A stretch of 28,133 nt of DNA, from positions 1-28,133 of IMG/VR virus record IMGVR_UViG_3300038954_000663; one strand, 5' to 3'. Each line of letters begins with the position of its first letter. Within the stretch, counting starts at the first letter, position 1. The translations under genes and the position numbers were made by a program. The DNA is from a virus. Shown here piece after piece: positions 7,338 through 15,491 of the stretch. The notes under the pieces were generated by a model. It was given only the letters and a program-made list of their open reading frames with translations. It was not told the DNA's origin and did not search any database.

Positions 7338-9406
7338 TATTCCTTCCTAAATAAACTATAATCTTGTTCTACCTGGTTAAAAATCCTATCTTGTAATTGT
7401 AGTGCAGTATGCCTGTCCGATACTATAGGGCCGTTCAAGTTATTTTCTATCGTTATACCAGAACCGCCCCTAACATCATTAGGTTTCCTAACATTCATTT
7501 CTAATGCTTCACCACTAGATAAACCTATATTACCAATCTTGAAACTATCATTAGGAAAACCTGGAGGTACTACAAACTCAGTACCGCCGGCAAATCCTGT
7601 TATAGAACCACCGCCAGAAAAACCTAAAATTGAGGGCAAAAGCCCACTAAGGGAAGTCGCTGCACCGCCACTCACCACTGAAATTAAAAGTTGCAATCCT
7701 GTATTAAGAGCAAGTTTTAATAACTTTTTATCTAAGTTATCTAACATATCATTCAGGTTATCAGTACCGTCCACTAAATCATCAATAGCAGTACCTACTA
7801 AATTATCGGCTAAACTACCTAATTGAGTAAAGGTTTCTGTACCAATTTCTTTTATTTTTTCCAAATTTTCAGGCGTTTCACCTACATCAATTTCCATATC
7901 TACCGTTTCAGGTTCTTCTGTGACAGGCAGATCTATTCCATCAGCATCATCACGTTCCATCAATGAGATTCTAACAGACTTTTCTAGTATATCATTCACC
8001 CTTTTTTTGAAGCCCTTTCCAAAATTATCTCCAGTTTTTTCTCCAGCTTTTTTCACTGGTTCGGCCACATCAGTCACAATATTAGCGATCTCGTCTATAC
8101 CTTCGGCGAACGGTTTTATATAAGCGTCTTTTAATCCTTTTCCGAATTGCTTTGCTGTATCAGCAACATATTTTTTGTTTCTATCAAAAACTTTTTTCAT
8201 TCGGTCACCAACACCAGAAAAACCTTCTTTTAAGTTAGATGTCATATCAGTAAAAGCCTGTTTTACTTTTCCAAATTGCCCTGTAGCAATATAATAGAAT
8301 ATCTTCCCAAAGTCAACAGCTGATTGTATTATAGTATCGAACACCTTTTTTATAATAGTACCTAATTCTTGAAACGTTTTTGTAAGTACTAACGAACCTT
8401 CACCTACATTTTTTGCCAAATCAGACCAACTCTTAATTGTTTGCTTAAAATATCCTACTACAAATTTGACAAAAGTCCCAATTACTGTTCCTATAACTTT
8501 AATCACTTTTGTTATTGTATCTCTGTTCTTTTCTATAAAATCAATTGTATTTATAAGTATAGGTTGTAATTGGTCTATAAAGACTTCGGCCAAAACCTTT
8601 ATAAAATCTCCGAAATCTTCTTTTAAGTCACCTACTAAGTTACTAAACTGTTGCAGTTTACCAGCTCCCGCCTCCGTTTCTGCCTGTGCAATCTTGAACC
8701 CCTCTGCAGATTTTCTCTGTAATATCGCCATAGCTTCAGTTTCATTTTTCGCTGTCCTAAGTTCAGGAATATAACGTTTTAACGTATTAAAATCGCCCTG
8801 TCGAGCGTTCATAATTCCTTTAATGGCTTGCTTTTGTTGTAATCCAGCTCCTTCATATGCTTTACTAAGACCAATTATCATTTCTGTAGTATCATTAATA
8901 GAACCCCGTTCTTCTCCCATACCAGCAAGCGTTTTCTGTATTTGCAATACCTGCTCATCACCTAACGTCGTTACACGTTGAATCTGAGAAGCATATTCTT
9001 TATATTCTTGAATATTATCATCTAATCCCCTTGCACGTAAAGCAGCAGTCAGATTATTTTCGGCTTTTTCCTGTTCGTTCGATAAAGAAACCCACTCACT
9101 CGTCACATTAATTGCTGCTTGTATCCCTTGTACAGCAGCACCAATAGCCAAAGTGTAACCACCGAGAGCAGCACCGACTCCACTAACTCCCTTTTTCTGT
9201 TTGCCCATCGAAGAACCCATTTTTTTCTGGGCGGACGTTGTCTGTTTGATTTCCTTTTCAAGGTGATCCATATCGCTAGAAAGGGCTTTCAGGTCTTGAC
9301 CGCCAGACTTTTCCGCTTTATCTATTATTGAAATGAGCTTCTTTAATTGTCTATTAGCGTCACCCAATTCTACATTAACCTTCAGTTTTACACTACCAGC
9401 AGCCAT
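7337..9406 (-). CDS. Tail tape-measure protein (689 aa)
   Basis: This is a long helical protein that sets tail length and helps DNA entry. Residues 1-70 are coiled coil (ANRQLKKLISIIDKAEKS, HLEKEIKQTTSAQKKM). A Gly/Ala-rich hydrophobic stretch follows (GVGAALGGYTLAIGAAVQGIQ, about 76-96), and more hydrophobic helices lie near residues 300-320 and 565-600. The C-terminus is Gly-rich with GFSGGGSITGFAGG. It sits just after the chaperone pair and before the distal tail genes, as in lambda-like tails. At about 1.5 angstrom per residue the length would predict a tail near 100 nm. The start ATG overlaps the previous stop (TAATG). Confidence 0.88.
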   Translation of the reverse strand: MAAGSVKLKVNVELGDANRQLKKLISIIDKAEKSGGQDLKALSSDMDHLEKEIKQTTSAQKKMGSSMGKQKKGVSGVGAALGGYTLAIGAAVQGIQAAINVTSEWVSLSNEQEKAENNLTAALRARGLDDNIQEYKEYASQIQRVTTLGDEQVLQIQKTLAGMGEERGSINDTTEMIIGLSKAYEGAGLQQKQAIKGIMNARQGDFNTLKRYIPELRTAKNETEAMAILQRKSAEGFKIAQAETEAGAGKLQQFSNLVGDLKEDFGDFIKVLAEVFIDQLQPILINTIDFIEKNRDTITKVIKVIGTVIGTFVKFVVGYFKQTIKSWSDLAKNVGEGSLVLTKTFQELGTIIKKVFDTIIQSAVDFGKIFYYIATGQFGKVKQAFTDMTSNLKEGFSGVGDRMKKVFDRNKKYVADTAKQFGKGLKDAYIKPFAEGIDEIANIVTDVAEPVKKAGEKTGDNFGKGFKKRVNDILEKSVRISLMERDDADGIDLPVTEEPETVDMEIDVGETPENLEKIKEIGTETFTQLGSLADNLVGTAIDDLVDGTDNLNDMLDNLDKKLLKLALNTGLQLLISVVSGGAATSLSGLLPSILGFSGGGSITGFAGGTEFVVPPGFPNDSFKIGNIGLSSGEALEMNVRKPNDVRGGSGITIENNLNGPIVSDRHTALQLQDRIFNQVEQDYSLFRKE

Positions 9407-9636
9407 TATAATAACCCTTTCCTTTTTAGGCGTTCTTTTCTGCGTTGTTCTGCTAAATGCCTTGAAACATTATACTTATAATTAGGATTAAGTTTTTTAA
9501 TTTGTGTTAGAATGTTTTTTCTGTCTTGCTTTTCCATATAAGGAATGCTCGGTGAATACAATTTTATTAAATCCTTCCTTAATCCAAATTTTATTGCTTT
9601 AAGAACGTTATACCAATGATATGAACCGCTATACAA
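9406..9636 (-). CDS. Downstream tail-chaperone ORF (gpT-like), probably made by -1 frameshift
   Basis: This highly basic ORF (SYHWYNVLKAIKFGLRK ... RHLAEQRRKERLKRK) lies between the chaperone and tape-measure genes, the place of the lambda T segment. Its only listed start is TTG at 9636, without a convincing ribosome site. The same frame is open back to about 9870, well inside the 157-residue gene, with no ATG in that stretch, which suggests expression as a fusion by -1 frameshifting. Read through from the candidate slip at 9831-9837, the extension would be about 141 residues and the fusion about 247. Helical, charged character fits a T domain that contacts the tape measure. Confidence 0.5.
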   Translation of the reverse strand: MYSGSYHWYNVLKAIKFGLRKDLIKLYSPSIPYMEKQDRKNILTQIKKLNPNYKYNVSRHLAEQRRKERLKRKGLL

Positions 9637-9674
9637 CTTATCCGCAGCAATCCAATCACCGTCAGTCGCCCAAA

Positions 9675-10148
9675 TTATTTGTTCTGAGAATCTAAATTGA
9701 GATTTTTCATGATTTTGTCTAAGTCTTTTGATAAGATTTTCTCTATCGCCTTGTTCTGAATCATGCTCAGAGCCCTGTCCTGAGTAGCCCGCAATAGAGG
9801 CGAATACCCGACCCAGCTCTGATTCTTTTTGAAAAAATCCGCCACCACCTCTTCCAAAACATCTGGTTTCGGTAGTTTCTTAGACCAAAATTCTTTTAAT
9901 TCATTCATAGCCTCAGCTGAAAAGTGATCTTGCTCTACAGGAACTAAGATAACAGAAAGAAATTCTACCAATTCATCACCAGAATTAAAAGATAACATCA
10001 CACTATTAACTTTATCTTCTACCATACTAGAATATTGTTTTGCAAATTGCACTAACGCATTTCGAGCAAAATCAAAGTGCTGGGGGGTTATTAACTCCCC
10101 CAGTACCTCAAACTCTCTTCCATTTATTTTATATACCTTGTTTTCCAT
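9675..10148 (-). CDS. Tail assembly chaperone (gpG-like, 157 aa)
   Basis: This soluble acidic helical protein sits between the tail tube and tape-measure genes, where siphoviruses encode the chaperone that keeps the tape measure folded. Sequence features are generic: a short beta N-terminus (YKINGREFEVLGELITPQHF) followed by helices (FARNALVQFAKQY, AMNELKEFWSKKLPKPDVLEEVVADFFKKNQ). The zero frame contains T TTT TTC at codons 104-106, and the -1 frame stays open to the end of the next ORF, so a G/GT pair is likely. ATG at 10148 follows GAGTGA and lies immediately after the exported-protein gene. Confidence 0.6.
   Translation of the reverse strand: MENKVYKINGREFEVLGELITPQHFDFARNALVQFAKQYSSMVEDKVNSVMLSFNSGDELVEFLSVILVPVEQDHFSAEAMNELKEFWSKKLPKPDVLEEVVADFFKKNQSWVGYSPLLRATQDRALSMIQNKAIEKILSKDLDKIMKNLNLDSQNK
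9831..9837 (-). promoter_or_regulatory. Candidate -1 ribosomal frameshift site T TTT TTC
   Basis: The heptamer is in the correct phase (gaT TTT TTC, codon 106 being TTC at 9833-9831) and is followed by AAAAAG. The -1 frame is open from just upstream of it (about 9870) to 9406. The site lies 52 codons before the zero-frame stop, further than in lambda. A weaker second candidate, G AAA AAT, occurs near codons 147-148. No pseudoknot was assessed. Confidence 0.35.
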
Positions 10149-10823
10149 TTAATCACTCGGTGAATATTCTAAGTTGCCTAGCGTCATATTGCTGTCAGCA
10201 ACAAATGTTTTCGGGGTTAACAACTGGTCGCCTATCATGATATAATTGTCATTGCCTTTTAGTGTTGTTATTTCTACAACACCACTTGAGTTTGACGTGT
10301 AAGTTGTTAAATAGAACGGGTCACTAGCATTTGTTCCTGCAAATATAGACCCACCTGTTCCCTCAAACATCGTACTAGAATAATGTTTCACTGTTTGACC
10401 GTCATTGGGCTGTCCATTTGCGTTGACAAGTGTGAAAGTTATTGTTACTGTAGAGTCGCTCGGTGAGGTGGTCATACGTCCACTAATAGCTAATGTATCG
10501 GATGTACTATCAAAATTAGCAGTACTAAAACGTATCCACCCATTGTCACCGACGTTATAACCTGATTTCACAAAATAAACCCGCTCATAACTATCACCAC
10601 GAAAAGCATCACTTGCTTCTACTCTACCTTCGGTATCAGTATAAAGCGAGTCTACTACAGTCGTACCATCATCGTCATATCTAATAACGAGCACGCTTTC
10701 AACATTAGCATAGGTATATTCCCACGGATTAGCCGACTTGTCAAGTTCATAAACGTTAAACTGATATATTCCTTGAGTAAAGGCTAAACCAGTCAAGAGT
10801 AGTATTAATATAATTTTCTTCAT
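10149..10823 (-). CDS. Exported beta-rich protein (224 aa) inside the tail operon
   Basis: The family is not recognised. Residues 1-17 (MKKIILILLLTGLAFTQ) are a Sec signal peptide with a T-Q junction. The mature part looks like two Ig-like or carboxypeptidase-regulatory-like beta domains: VESVLVIRYDDDGTTVVDSLYTDTEGRV and later TVTITFTLVNANGQPNDGQTV ... NSSGVVEITTLKG. The second has the 'V.N.nG.P..g..V...t...G.v...' pattern of bacterial Ig-like domains. ATG has GGAG upstream. It lies 11 bases after the tail-tube gene and directly before the chaperone, so it is in the morphogenesis transcript; a role as tube decoration or as an envelope moron is possible. Confidence 0.6.
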   Translation of the reverse strand: MKKIILILLLTGLAFTQGIYQFNVYELDKSANPWEYTYANVESVLVIRYDDDGTTVVDSLYTDTEGRVEASDAFRGDSYERVYFVKSGYNVGDNGWIRFSTANFDSTSDTLAISGRMTTSPSDSTVTITFTLVNANGQPNDGQTVKHYSSTMFEGTGGSIFAGTNASDPFYLTTYTSNSSGVVEITTLKGNDNYIMIGDQLLTPKTFVADSNMTLGNLEYSPSD

Positions 10824-10834
10824 TTTATCTCCTA

Positions 10835-11470
10835 TTATGCTATTATTGAACTCATATCAACGTATTCTTCTGTGACGTCAATACCAGAAGCATTGTCAGG
10901 ACTTATATCACGGATTGAACTACCACTAGTATCACGCCCTAAGTGTATCTCGAAAGGATATGTTAGTGTACCGCCGTCCTCTGCAAAAGAACGAGTGCCA
11001 CTACCAACAACCTTGACAGATTTCCAATATTCACCGCCGTTATGCGCCAAACTTGCAACCTCATCCCAAGATTCATCTTCATCTAAAAACAAGAATATTG
11101 CTTCAGCTTCAAAACCTTTTTCATCGTCAGGAATATCAGTTGTTGCACTTCCCAAATAATCTGCGATATACCCCTTCTGACAGGATTTCACAACGTTTGT
11201 ACCAATGAGTGCGTTTACTGTCATGCTGTTATCCTCACCCTGCACAAACGTCTTTATTGGAATCTTACTATTGTTTGCGTTTCTTTTTGTTATTGTGGCT
11301 TCCTTGTTTATGTCAGCAGTGGATATTAGGCCAACTTTTGCGAAATTGTCGCTTGAACCGCCTGCCAATTCTCCCAAAGACGTTGTGTCGTTGCTTGCCT
11401 TTAAGAAAAGTGCAATATTCGCACCGTTTGAATCCGAACCAGTCATCGAGCTGGTAGGTGTTACTAACAT
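10835..11470 (-). CDS. Major tail tube protein (211 aa)
   Basis: This is a beta-rich protein of the right length between the tail-terminator-like gene and the chaperones, which is the standard place of the tube subunit. It starts MLVTPTSSMTGSDSNGANIALFL and contains strand-loop segments such as KVGLISTADINKEATITKR, FEAEAIFLFLDEDESWDEV and GGTLTYPFEIHLG, in keeping with a tube fold. ATG is preceded by GGAGG. There is no sheath gene in the window, so the tail should be non-contractile. The assignment is positional with supporting fold character. Confidence 0.65.
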   Translation of the reverse strand: MLVTPTSSMTGSDSNGANIALFLKASNDTTSLGELAGGSSDNFAKVGLISTADINKEATITKRNANNSKIPIKTFVQGEDNSMTVNALIGTNVVKSCQKGYIADYLGSATTDIPDDEKGFEAEAIFLFLDEDESWDEVASLAHNGGEYWKSVKVVGSGTRSFAEDGGTLTYPFEIHLGRDTSGSSIRDISPDNASGIDVTEEYVDMSSIIA

Positions 11471-11471
11471 A

Positions 11472-11960
11472 TTATGCCTCCTCTATTATACTAGAGTTTA
11501 ATTTTACTGTACCTTCTAATATAAATTCTAACCCCCAAAACTGACCTTGACCAGTGCCATCGTAAATTGTTAGAGGTGTTATATTAGAATTTTGTTGTAT
11601 TGTTATCTTTCCAAAATTAGTTGTTATTGCACCATTCAAATACTGCATTAACCTTGTAAGTATTTTAAGTGCATATTTTCTATTAGCTGCTTCCTTGTTA
11701 TAAATAGCAGAAAATATCTGTATAGATAATCTAGGTTTGAATTCTAGATTATACTTACTATTATTTGCTATATAACTAATCGGTGATTGTCCAAAATCAA
11801 TGAAGACAATTCTACCTTTATTACTGTAAGACTGTAACAGAAACTCAAGTGTACTCTCAGTGCTAATATCGATAGTATCAGTAATCTCAGTTATAGCTTC
11901 CAAACCTCGCAGATATTCTCTAAGTTCAATTAGTCCTTCATTTATAAATTCATCTGTCAA
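11472..11960 (-). CDS. Mu gp37-like tail terminator/completion protein (162 aa)
   Basis: The mixed alpha/beta protein begins with helices (EFINEGLIELREYLRGLEAI), then a strand (KGRIVFIDFG), then FKPRLSIQIFSAIYNKEAANRKYALKILTRL and a final beta part (FWGLEFILEGTVKLN). This fits the DUF1834/gp37 family of Mu-like phages, which acts at tail completion, and it follows the gpG-like gene. I choose TTG at 11960: GAGGTGG lies five bases upstream and it makes a TTGA overlap with the previous stop. The GTG at 11969 is part of that ribosome site. Confidence 0.6.
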   Translation of the reverse strand: MTDEFINEGLIELREYLRGLEAITEITDTIDISTESTLEFLLQSYSNKGRIVFIDFGQSPISYIANNSKYNLEFKPRLSIQIFSAIYNKEAANRKYALKILTRLMQYLNGAITTNFGKITIQQNSNITPLTIYDGTGQGQFWGLEFILEGTVKLNSSIIEEA

Positions 11961-12490
11961 TCTATCCACCTCACTCTGTCACGCATTATTTGTTGTACCT
12001 TTGTATCAAAATTATCAGGTAATATCATAAATTCACGTTTTGGTATTCTAATAGTATGCGGTTTTGTAAACTTAACCTGAGGCGGATAACTACCATCCTT
12101 TTTCAACCATCGCACTTCACGTCCACCTTGAGACCCTACTACAATATAAGGAGTTCCGCCTGGATGATTAATTGTACCGCCGTAGTTGTGAATAGCTGCA
12201 TACTCAATATTATTAACAAGCTCTATACCATCGGATGTACGATTAAAATCGGTAGCATCTCGTAAAGTACCATCATCTTGTAATGTTTTACCATAACGTC
12301 CTTTCTTTTTACCTTGACCTTTTGCACGCTTCGATTTTTTCCACTTATTGGGGCGCCCCCCAGCCCTAAAATTCTTGCGAATCTCGGAAACTGCACTTTG
12401 TCCTATAGCATCTTTTACATCGTTGTCAAGTAGATTAAATATTCGAAACTCTTTATTGAGTTGAATGTCAATATCAAAGTTTAGGGGCAC
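11957..12490 (-). CDS. Mu gpG-like virion morphogenesis / tail completion protein
   Basis: This protein of about 177 residues carries the family signature: IRKNFRAGGRPNKWKKSKRA, GKTLQDDGTLRDATDFNRTSDGIELVNNIEYAAIHNYGG, then PHTIRIPKREFMILP. The 'F..gG.P.W', 'L..tG.L' and 'YAaiHn.Gg' elements identify the phage virion morphogenesis family (PF05069 type), needed for joining head and tail. The start is GTG at 12490, five bases after GGAGG; the GTG at 12502 overlaps that site. It overlaps both neighbours, gp36-like upstream and gp37-like downstream, the same order as in Mu-like phages. Confidence 0.82.
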   Translation of the reverse strand: MPLNFDIDIQLNKEFRIFNLLDNDVKDAIGQSAVSEIRKNFRAGGRPNKWKKSKRAKGQGKKKGRYGKTLQDDGTLRDATDFNRTSDGIELVNNIEYAAIHNYGGTINHPGGTPYIVVGSQGGREVRWLKKDGSYPPQVKFTKPHTIRIPKREFMILPDNFDTKVQQIMRDRVRWID

Positions 12491-12851
12491 TATAGCCTCC
12501 ACTTACAGATATAATAGTATTTTGTTTCTTTAATAGCTGGCTCTTAAGTCTATCTATAGCTTGATTTACAACGTCTAACCTTGTCGGGTCAAAATTATTG
12601 ACCTCAATAATTGACCGCAAAACCATATAACATTGCAATTGTTTTAGTGTAGTCTTAATCCAACTATCATCTGGCAAACTCTCAATATCTGTATCATCTT
12701 CGTACCAATTACGCAACTTGTAAAGCTCTGTTTCTAACATACTATTAGCATCAGATGTTGTAATAGTATTGTAGTCATCATCTCCAATACTGAACTTCAT
12801 TCCAGAAGCTTGCAAGTAAAGCTGTAATTCTGTTACAGTTGCTAAACTCAT
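12474..12851 (-). CDS. Mu gp36-like head-tail connector protein (125 aa)
   Basis: This mainly helical protein starts MSLATVTELQLYLQASG and includes DANSMLETELYKLRNWYEDD and LKQLQCYMVLRSIIEV, in keeping with the DUF1320/gp36 class of connector proteins at the head-tail joint. It sits between an exported protein and the gpG-like protein. ATG at 12851 is preceded by GAGG at five bases and forms an ATGA overlap with the stop of the upstream gene. Confidence 0.6.
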   Translation of the reverse strand: MSLATVTELQLYLQASGMKFSIGDDDYNTITTSDANSMLETELYKLRNWYEDDTDIESLPDDSWIKTTLKQLQCYMVLRSIIEVNNFDPTRLDVVNQAIDRLKSQLLKKQNTIISVSGGYSAPKL

Positions 12852-13285
12852 CGAGACCTCACTAATTGTAAGTCTATACGCACCCAGCCTGTATTACTCC
12901 GTGTTATAAAACGAATCTTAGAGTAGGAAAAGTTTTCAATATACTTAATCCACGTACCCCAATCTTCGTTTTTATCCCACTGAACAATATGCCAATAAAA
13001 GCCGTTACTATAACCATATACATCTATTATAGCAGTATTAGAAGGGCTCTCTTGGTATGTATATCCACTATCAAGAGTAGAATCACTTATACAAGCTGCT
13101 ACATATATTCTAGAGGGTCTTATACCAGTATCTTCTAACAAGTTAGTACTATAATCTGTAGTATCTACGCTTGTTGCTGTATCGATATCTACTATATTAA
13201 CTAAACTGTCACTATAGTAAGCTATATCTTGCTGTGCAAATATACAAGCCGATAGTACTAATATTATTATAGTTAATCGTTTCAT
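12848..13285 (-). CDS. Exported protein (145 aa) within the head/connector genes
   Basis: The family is not recognised. The signal peptide MKRLTIIILVLSACIFAQ ends in an A-Q junction; Cys14 is not placed as in a normal lipobox. The mature part is beta-rich (DSLVNIVDIDTATSVDTTDYSTN, RIYVAACISDSTLDSGYTYQE, GFYWHIVQWDKNEDWGTWIKYIENFSYSKIRFITRSNTGWVRIDLQLV) and looks like a single jelly-roll or carbohydrate-binding-like domain. ATG has GAGG upstream. It lies one base after another exported-protein gene and overlaps the connector gene by 4 bases, so it is translated as part of the morphogenesis operon. Confidence 0.6.
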   Translation of the reverse strand: MKRLTIIILVLSACIFAQQDIAYYSDSLVNIVDIDTATSVDTTDYSTNLLEDTGIRPSRIYVAACISDSTLDSGYTYQESPSNTAIIDVYGYSNGFYWHIVQWDKNEDWGTWIKYIENFSYSKIRFITRSNTGWVRIDLQLVRSR

Positions 13286-13286
13286 T

Positions 13287-13874
13287 TTACCTCACATCTA
13301 CCAGTGTCTCCGGCGTTGCGTATTTCCAGAGTATTAAAATAGAATCATTTGCTGCTGTTGAAAAAGAATCAGCATATGATTGCCATATATCTATTCTAGA
13401 ATCATACCAAACTAAAGAATCTGAAATAACGTTCGCTGAACCAGTAATATAAGACAACTCAATTATAGAATCGACTTCTAAATATTCTATTTTTAGTGAA
13501 TCGAAGTCCACACTCATTGAATATGCCTTACAATCACTACCATAATTAACAAGCGAATCGGCTATAACGTCTGCTGTACCAGTAATATAGGATAAACCCG
13601 TTATAGAGTCGATTGCAACCTTTCCGAATGAGCCATTAGTGATATCTGCGTATGTAATATAACTAGAATCTACAATAGACTTCGCTATATCGATTGAATC
13701 AGCTTCTAAATTCGTAATATCATATATTCTCGGTGCACGCAAACCGTTAGGAACATAGAGACTGTCTATTTCAGAGTAAGTCTCTACCTTCCAATATTCC
13801 TGATAGTTATACCAATTCTGACTATAACTTACAATCGCAAGAAATAGTAAGAATATTATTATAAATTTTCTCAT
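13287..13874 (-). CDS. Exported, repeat-containing protein (195 aa) next to the capsid genes
   Basis: The family is not recognised. Residues 1-18 (MRKFIIIFLLFLAIVSYS) form a signal peptide with an S-Q junction. The mature chain is rich in Asp-Ser-Ile/Leu motifs and holds a 46-residue repeat: DSITGLSYITGTADVIADSLV at residues 89-109 and DSIIELSYITGSANVISDSLV at 135-155. This style, regular DSI/DSL turns between short strands, resembles a fibrous beta-helical stalk and is also present in the N-terminal part of the fibre-like protein at 2222. ATG has GGAG upstream and overlaps the end of the 97-residue gene. Confidence 0.6.
   Translation of the reverse strand: MRKFIIIFLLFLAIVSYSQNWYNYQEYWKVETYSEIDSLYVPNGLRAPRIYDITNLEADSIDIAKSIVDSSYITYADITNGSFGKVAIDSITGLSYITGTADVIADSLVNYGSDCKAYSMSVDFDSLKIEYLEVDSIIELSYITGSANVISDSLVWYDSRIDIWQSYADSFSTAANDSILILWKYATPETLVDVR
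13417..13614 (-). repeat. Two direct repeats of about 60 bp, period 138 bp
   Basis: Segments 13417-13476 and 13555-13614 are near-copies, for instance sharing ACCAGTAATATA (plus-strand reading) and flanking bases with scattered differences. The offset of 138 bp is exactly 46 codons, so the repeat preserves the reading frame and reflects an internal protein duplication. Confidence 0.6.
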
Positions 13875-14164
13875 TTATTTATCTCCTGTAATATCGTTTC
13901 ATATCTGTCTTTCCATAAATGGTCTTCTGGAATATCTATAGAGTGTTCTTCACAAAAGTCTATCATAGAATCTCGGTCATCATTTATGATAGACTCTAAT
14001 TTCTCTTTTGTAAATAAATCACAACTACAGTATTCACATATTAACTGACCTTCATGAACCGTTTTGTTATCAGCCCAGTGTTGCCACGTCGAATACTGGG
14101 CGTCGGTGGGGGAAATCACATCCCCCACTTTTCGCCTTAAATGTGGATACAAAACCCGAATCAC
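13871..14164 (-). CDS. Small protein after the capsid gene (97 aa)
   Basis: The family is not recognised. The start is GTG at 14164, giving a GTGA overlap with the capsid stop. The basic N-terminus (MIRVLYPHLRRKVGDVI) is followed by CEYCSCD (about residues 44-50), a possible metal-binding cluster, and an acidic helical C-terminal half (LESIINDDRDSMIDFCEEHSIDIP). Proteins here in Mu-like phages are often small head-completion or chaperone proteins; the sequence does not prove it. Confidence 0.55.
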   Translation of the reverse strand: MIRVLYPHLRRKVGDVISPTDAQYSTWQHWADNKTVHEGQLICEYCSCDLFTKEKLESIINDDRDSMIDFCEEHSIDIPEDHLWKDRYETILQEINK

Positions 14165-15480
14165 GACAATACCTTTAATGTAACGTGATTTGGTTTATAA
14201 GTTGAAAGGATACCCTCATATCCTACCATAGTATAAACCTCTGGCCTACGTCTATCAGGATTCTTATCTGTGAATGCATAATAACCATAACCAGGGGCTT
14301 CTTCTGAACCAGCCCAAACGTTGCGAGTTGCGAGCCACTGGGTATACTTGTCACTCAATTCTACAACCACTTTATCATAATCAATTAGTGGTTTCGAAGT
14401 GACTACTCTTGCACCCTTATTTACTGTACCTGAGCCATTGATATCTGCTGTAATGGTATTACTAGAAACATTTGTTATCTGACCATCATATTCTTCTCTT
14501 GTAGTCGGATTTTCAACCGTAAAATAGTCTCCAACTGCAAAAGAACTGGCATCGTTGACATCAAAAGTTCCAGAACTACCAAGTGTTATCGAGCTGGTAG
14601 TTTCTGCAGTCAAATAATAGTGTGTTCTTGCAGGTAATATAGGAATATCTATTCCAGGAATACCTTCCATAATATTTTCCTTAGTAATAGTACGATAACC
14701 GTGTTGATTGAATATGGCTTTAATTTCGGCGTCTCCTGCAAGAGCTTTCAAAACCAATTCAGGCACGTAAATTGCCGTAATATTTCTATGTAATCTATTC
14801 TTAATATAGAATACTAGAGACCTAAGATTAGATACAATTTTAGCATTAGCTTCATCCCAATAATAATCGCTTGCATCTACATCAAATGCAAAATCACCCG
14901 TCAGAGTACTGGCATCGGTGAACGTACCCGAAGCACCGCTCTCTAAAGACAGGTAATACCTACTATCTGTAGCAGAACCCCAAATACCCGACTCGCTAAT
15001 ATAGGTGCCGTTCGAGTCAATACTGAGTGAATTATTATTTATTAACTGTCTTACGATATCAGCTCTACGGAACTCCAAATCTTGCTTGCCTTGCTGAATA
15101 CTAGCAGCAATCCAATCAGCATAACTCTTGTCCTGTAACGGCGCTCTCATATCTGCCAAGCGTTCCAGGTCCTTTTTCGTGAACAAAAACTGCTCTGCAA
15201 AACTTAGTTCCCTACCATAACGTATCAGGTCATAACCGTGTAGCGTTCCTGTAACGACATCTCCGCCATTATATGCTGCCATGAGACCACCACTCGATTT
15301 CATAACTAGCTGGGCGTTTCCTCCGCCTTCACTAGGTATTGAGTAGGGCAGGAATTTATCCGAAAAACTCATCAAATTATTGAGTGTCTTCAGCGGTTTA
15401 TCCTGCAAAATCTCACTCATTACCTTCGTACTAAAGGCATCCGATTCTAGTAATCTATTTATAAAACCAAAAGCTTCCAT
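14161..15480 (-). CDS. Major capsid protein (439 aa)
   Basis: This is the head shell subunit by position (terminase, portal, protease/scaffold, decoration, then this gene) and by features. An N-terminal helical arm (GFINRLLESDAFSTKVMSEIL) is followed by the HK97-type mix of segments: RYGRELSFAEQFLFTKKDLERLADM, LRSLVFYIKNRLHRNITAIYVPELVLKAL, and DYDKVVVELSDKYTQWLATRNVWAGS near the C-terminus. A beta insertion at about residues 290-350 (SSITLGSSGTFDVNDASSF, GQITNVSSNTITADINGSG) looks like an added surface domain. ATG has an AGGAG site. No clear proteolytic site was identified. Confidence 0.72.
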   Translation of the reverse strand: MEAFGFINRLLESDAFSTKVMSEILQDKPLKTLNNLMSFSDKFLPYSIPSEGGGNAQLVMKSSGGLMAAYNGGDVVTGTLHGYDLIRYGRELSFAEQFLFTKKDLERLADMRAPLQDKSYADWIAASIQQGKQDLEFRRADIVRQLINNNSLSIDSNGTYISESGIWGSATDSRYYLSLESGASGTFTDASTLTGDFAFDVDASDYYWDEANAKIVSNLRSLVFYIKNRLHRNITAIYVPELVLKALAGDAEIKAIFNQHGYRTITKENIMEGIPGIDIPILPARTHYYLTAETTSSITLGSSGTFDVNDASSFAVGDYFTVENPTTREEYDGQITNVSSNTITADINGSGTVNKGARVVTSKPLIDYDKVVVELSDKYTQWLATRNVWAGSEEAPGYGYYAFTDKNPDRRRPEVYTMVGYEGILSTYKPNHVTLKVLS

Positions 15481-15491
15481 TATTTTTCTCC

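Noticed and set aside
7539-9331. Several plus-strand ORFs of 67-102 codons opposite the tape-measure gene.
   Set aside because: They are mirror images of a repetitive, Lys/Ala/Ser-rich gene and lack ribosome sites and family motifs.
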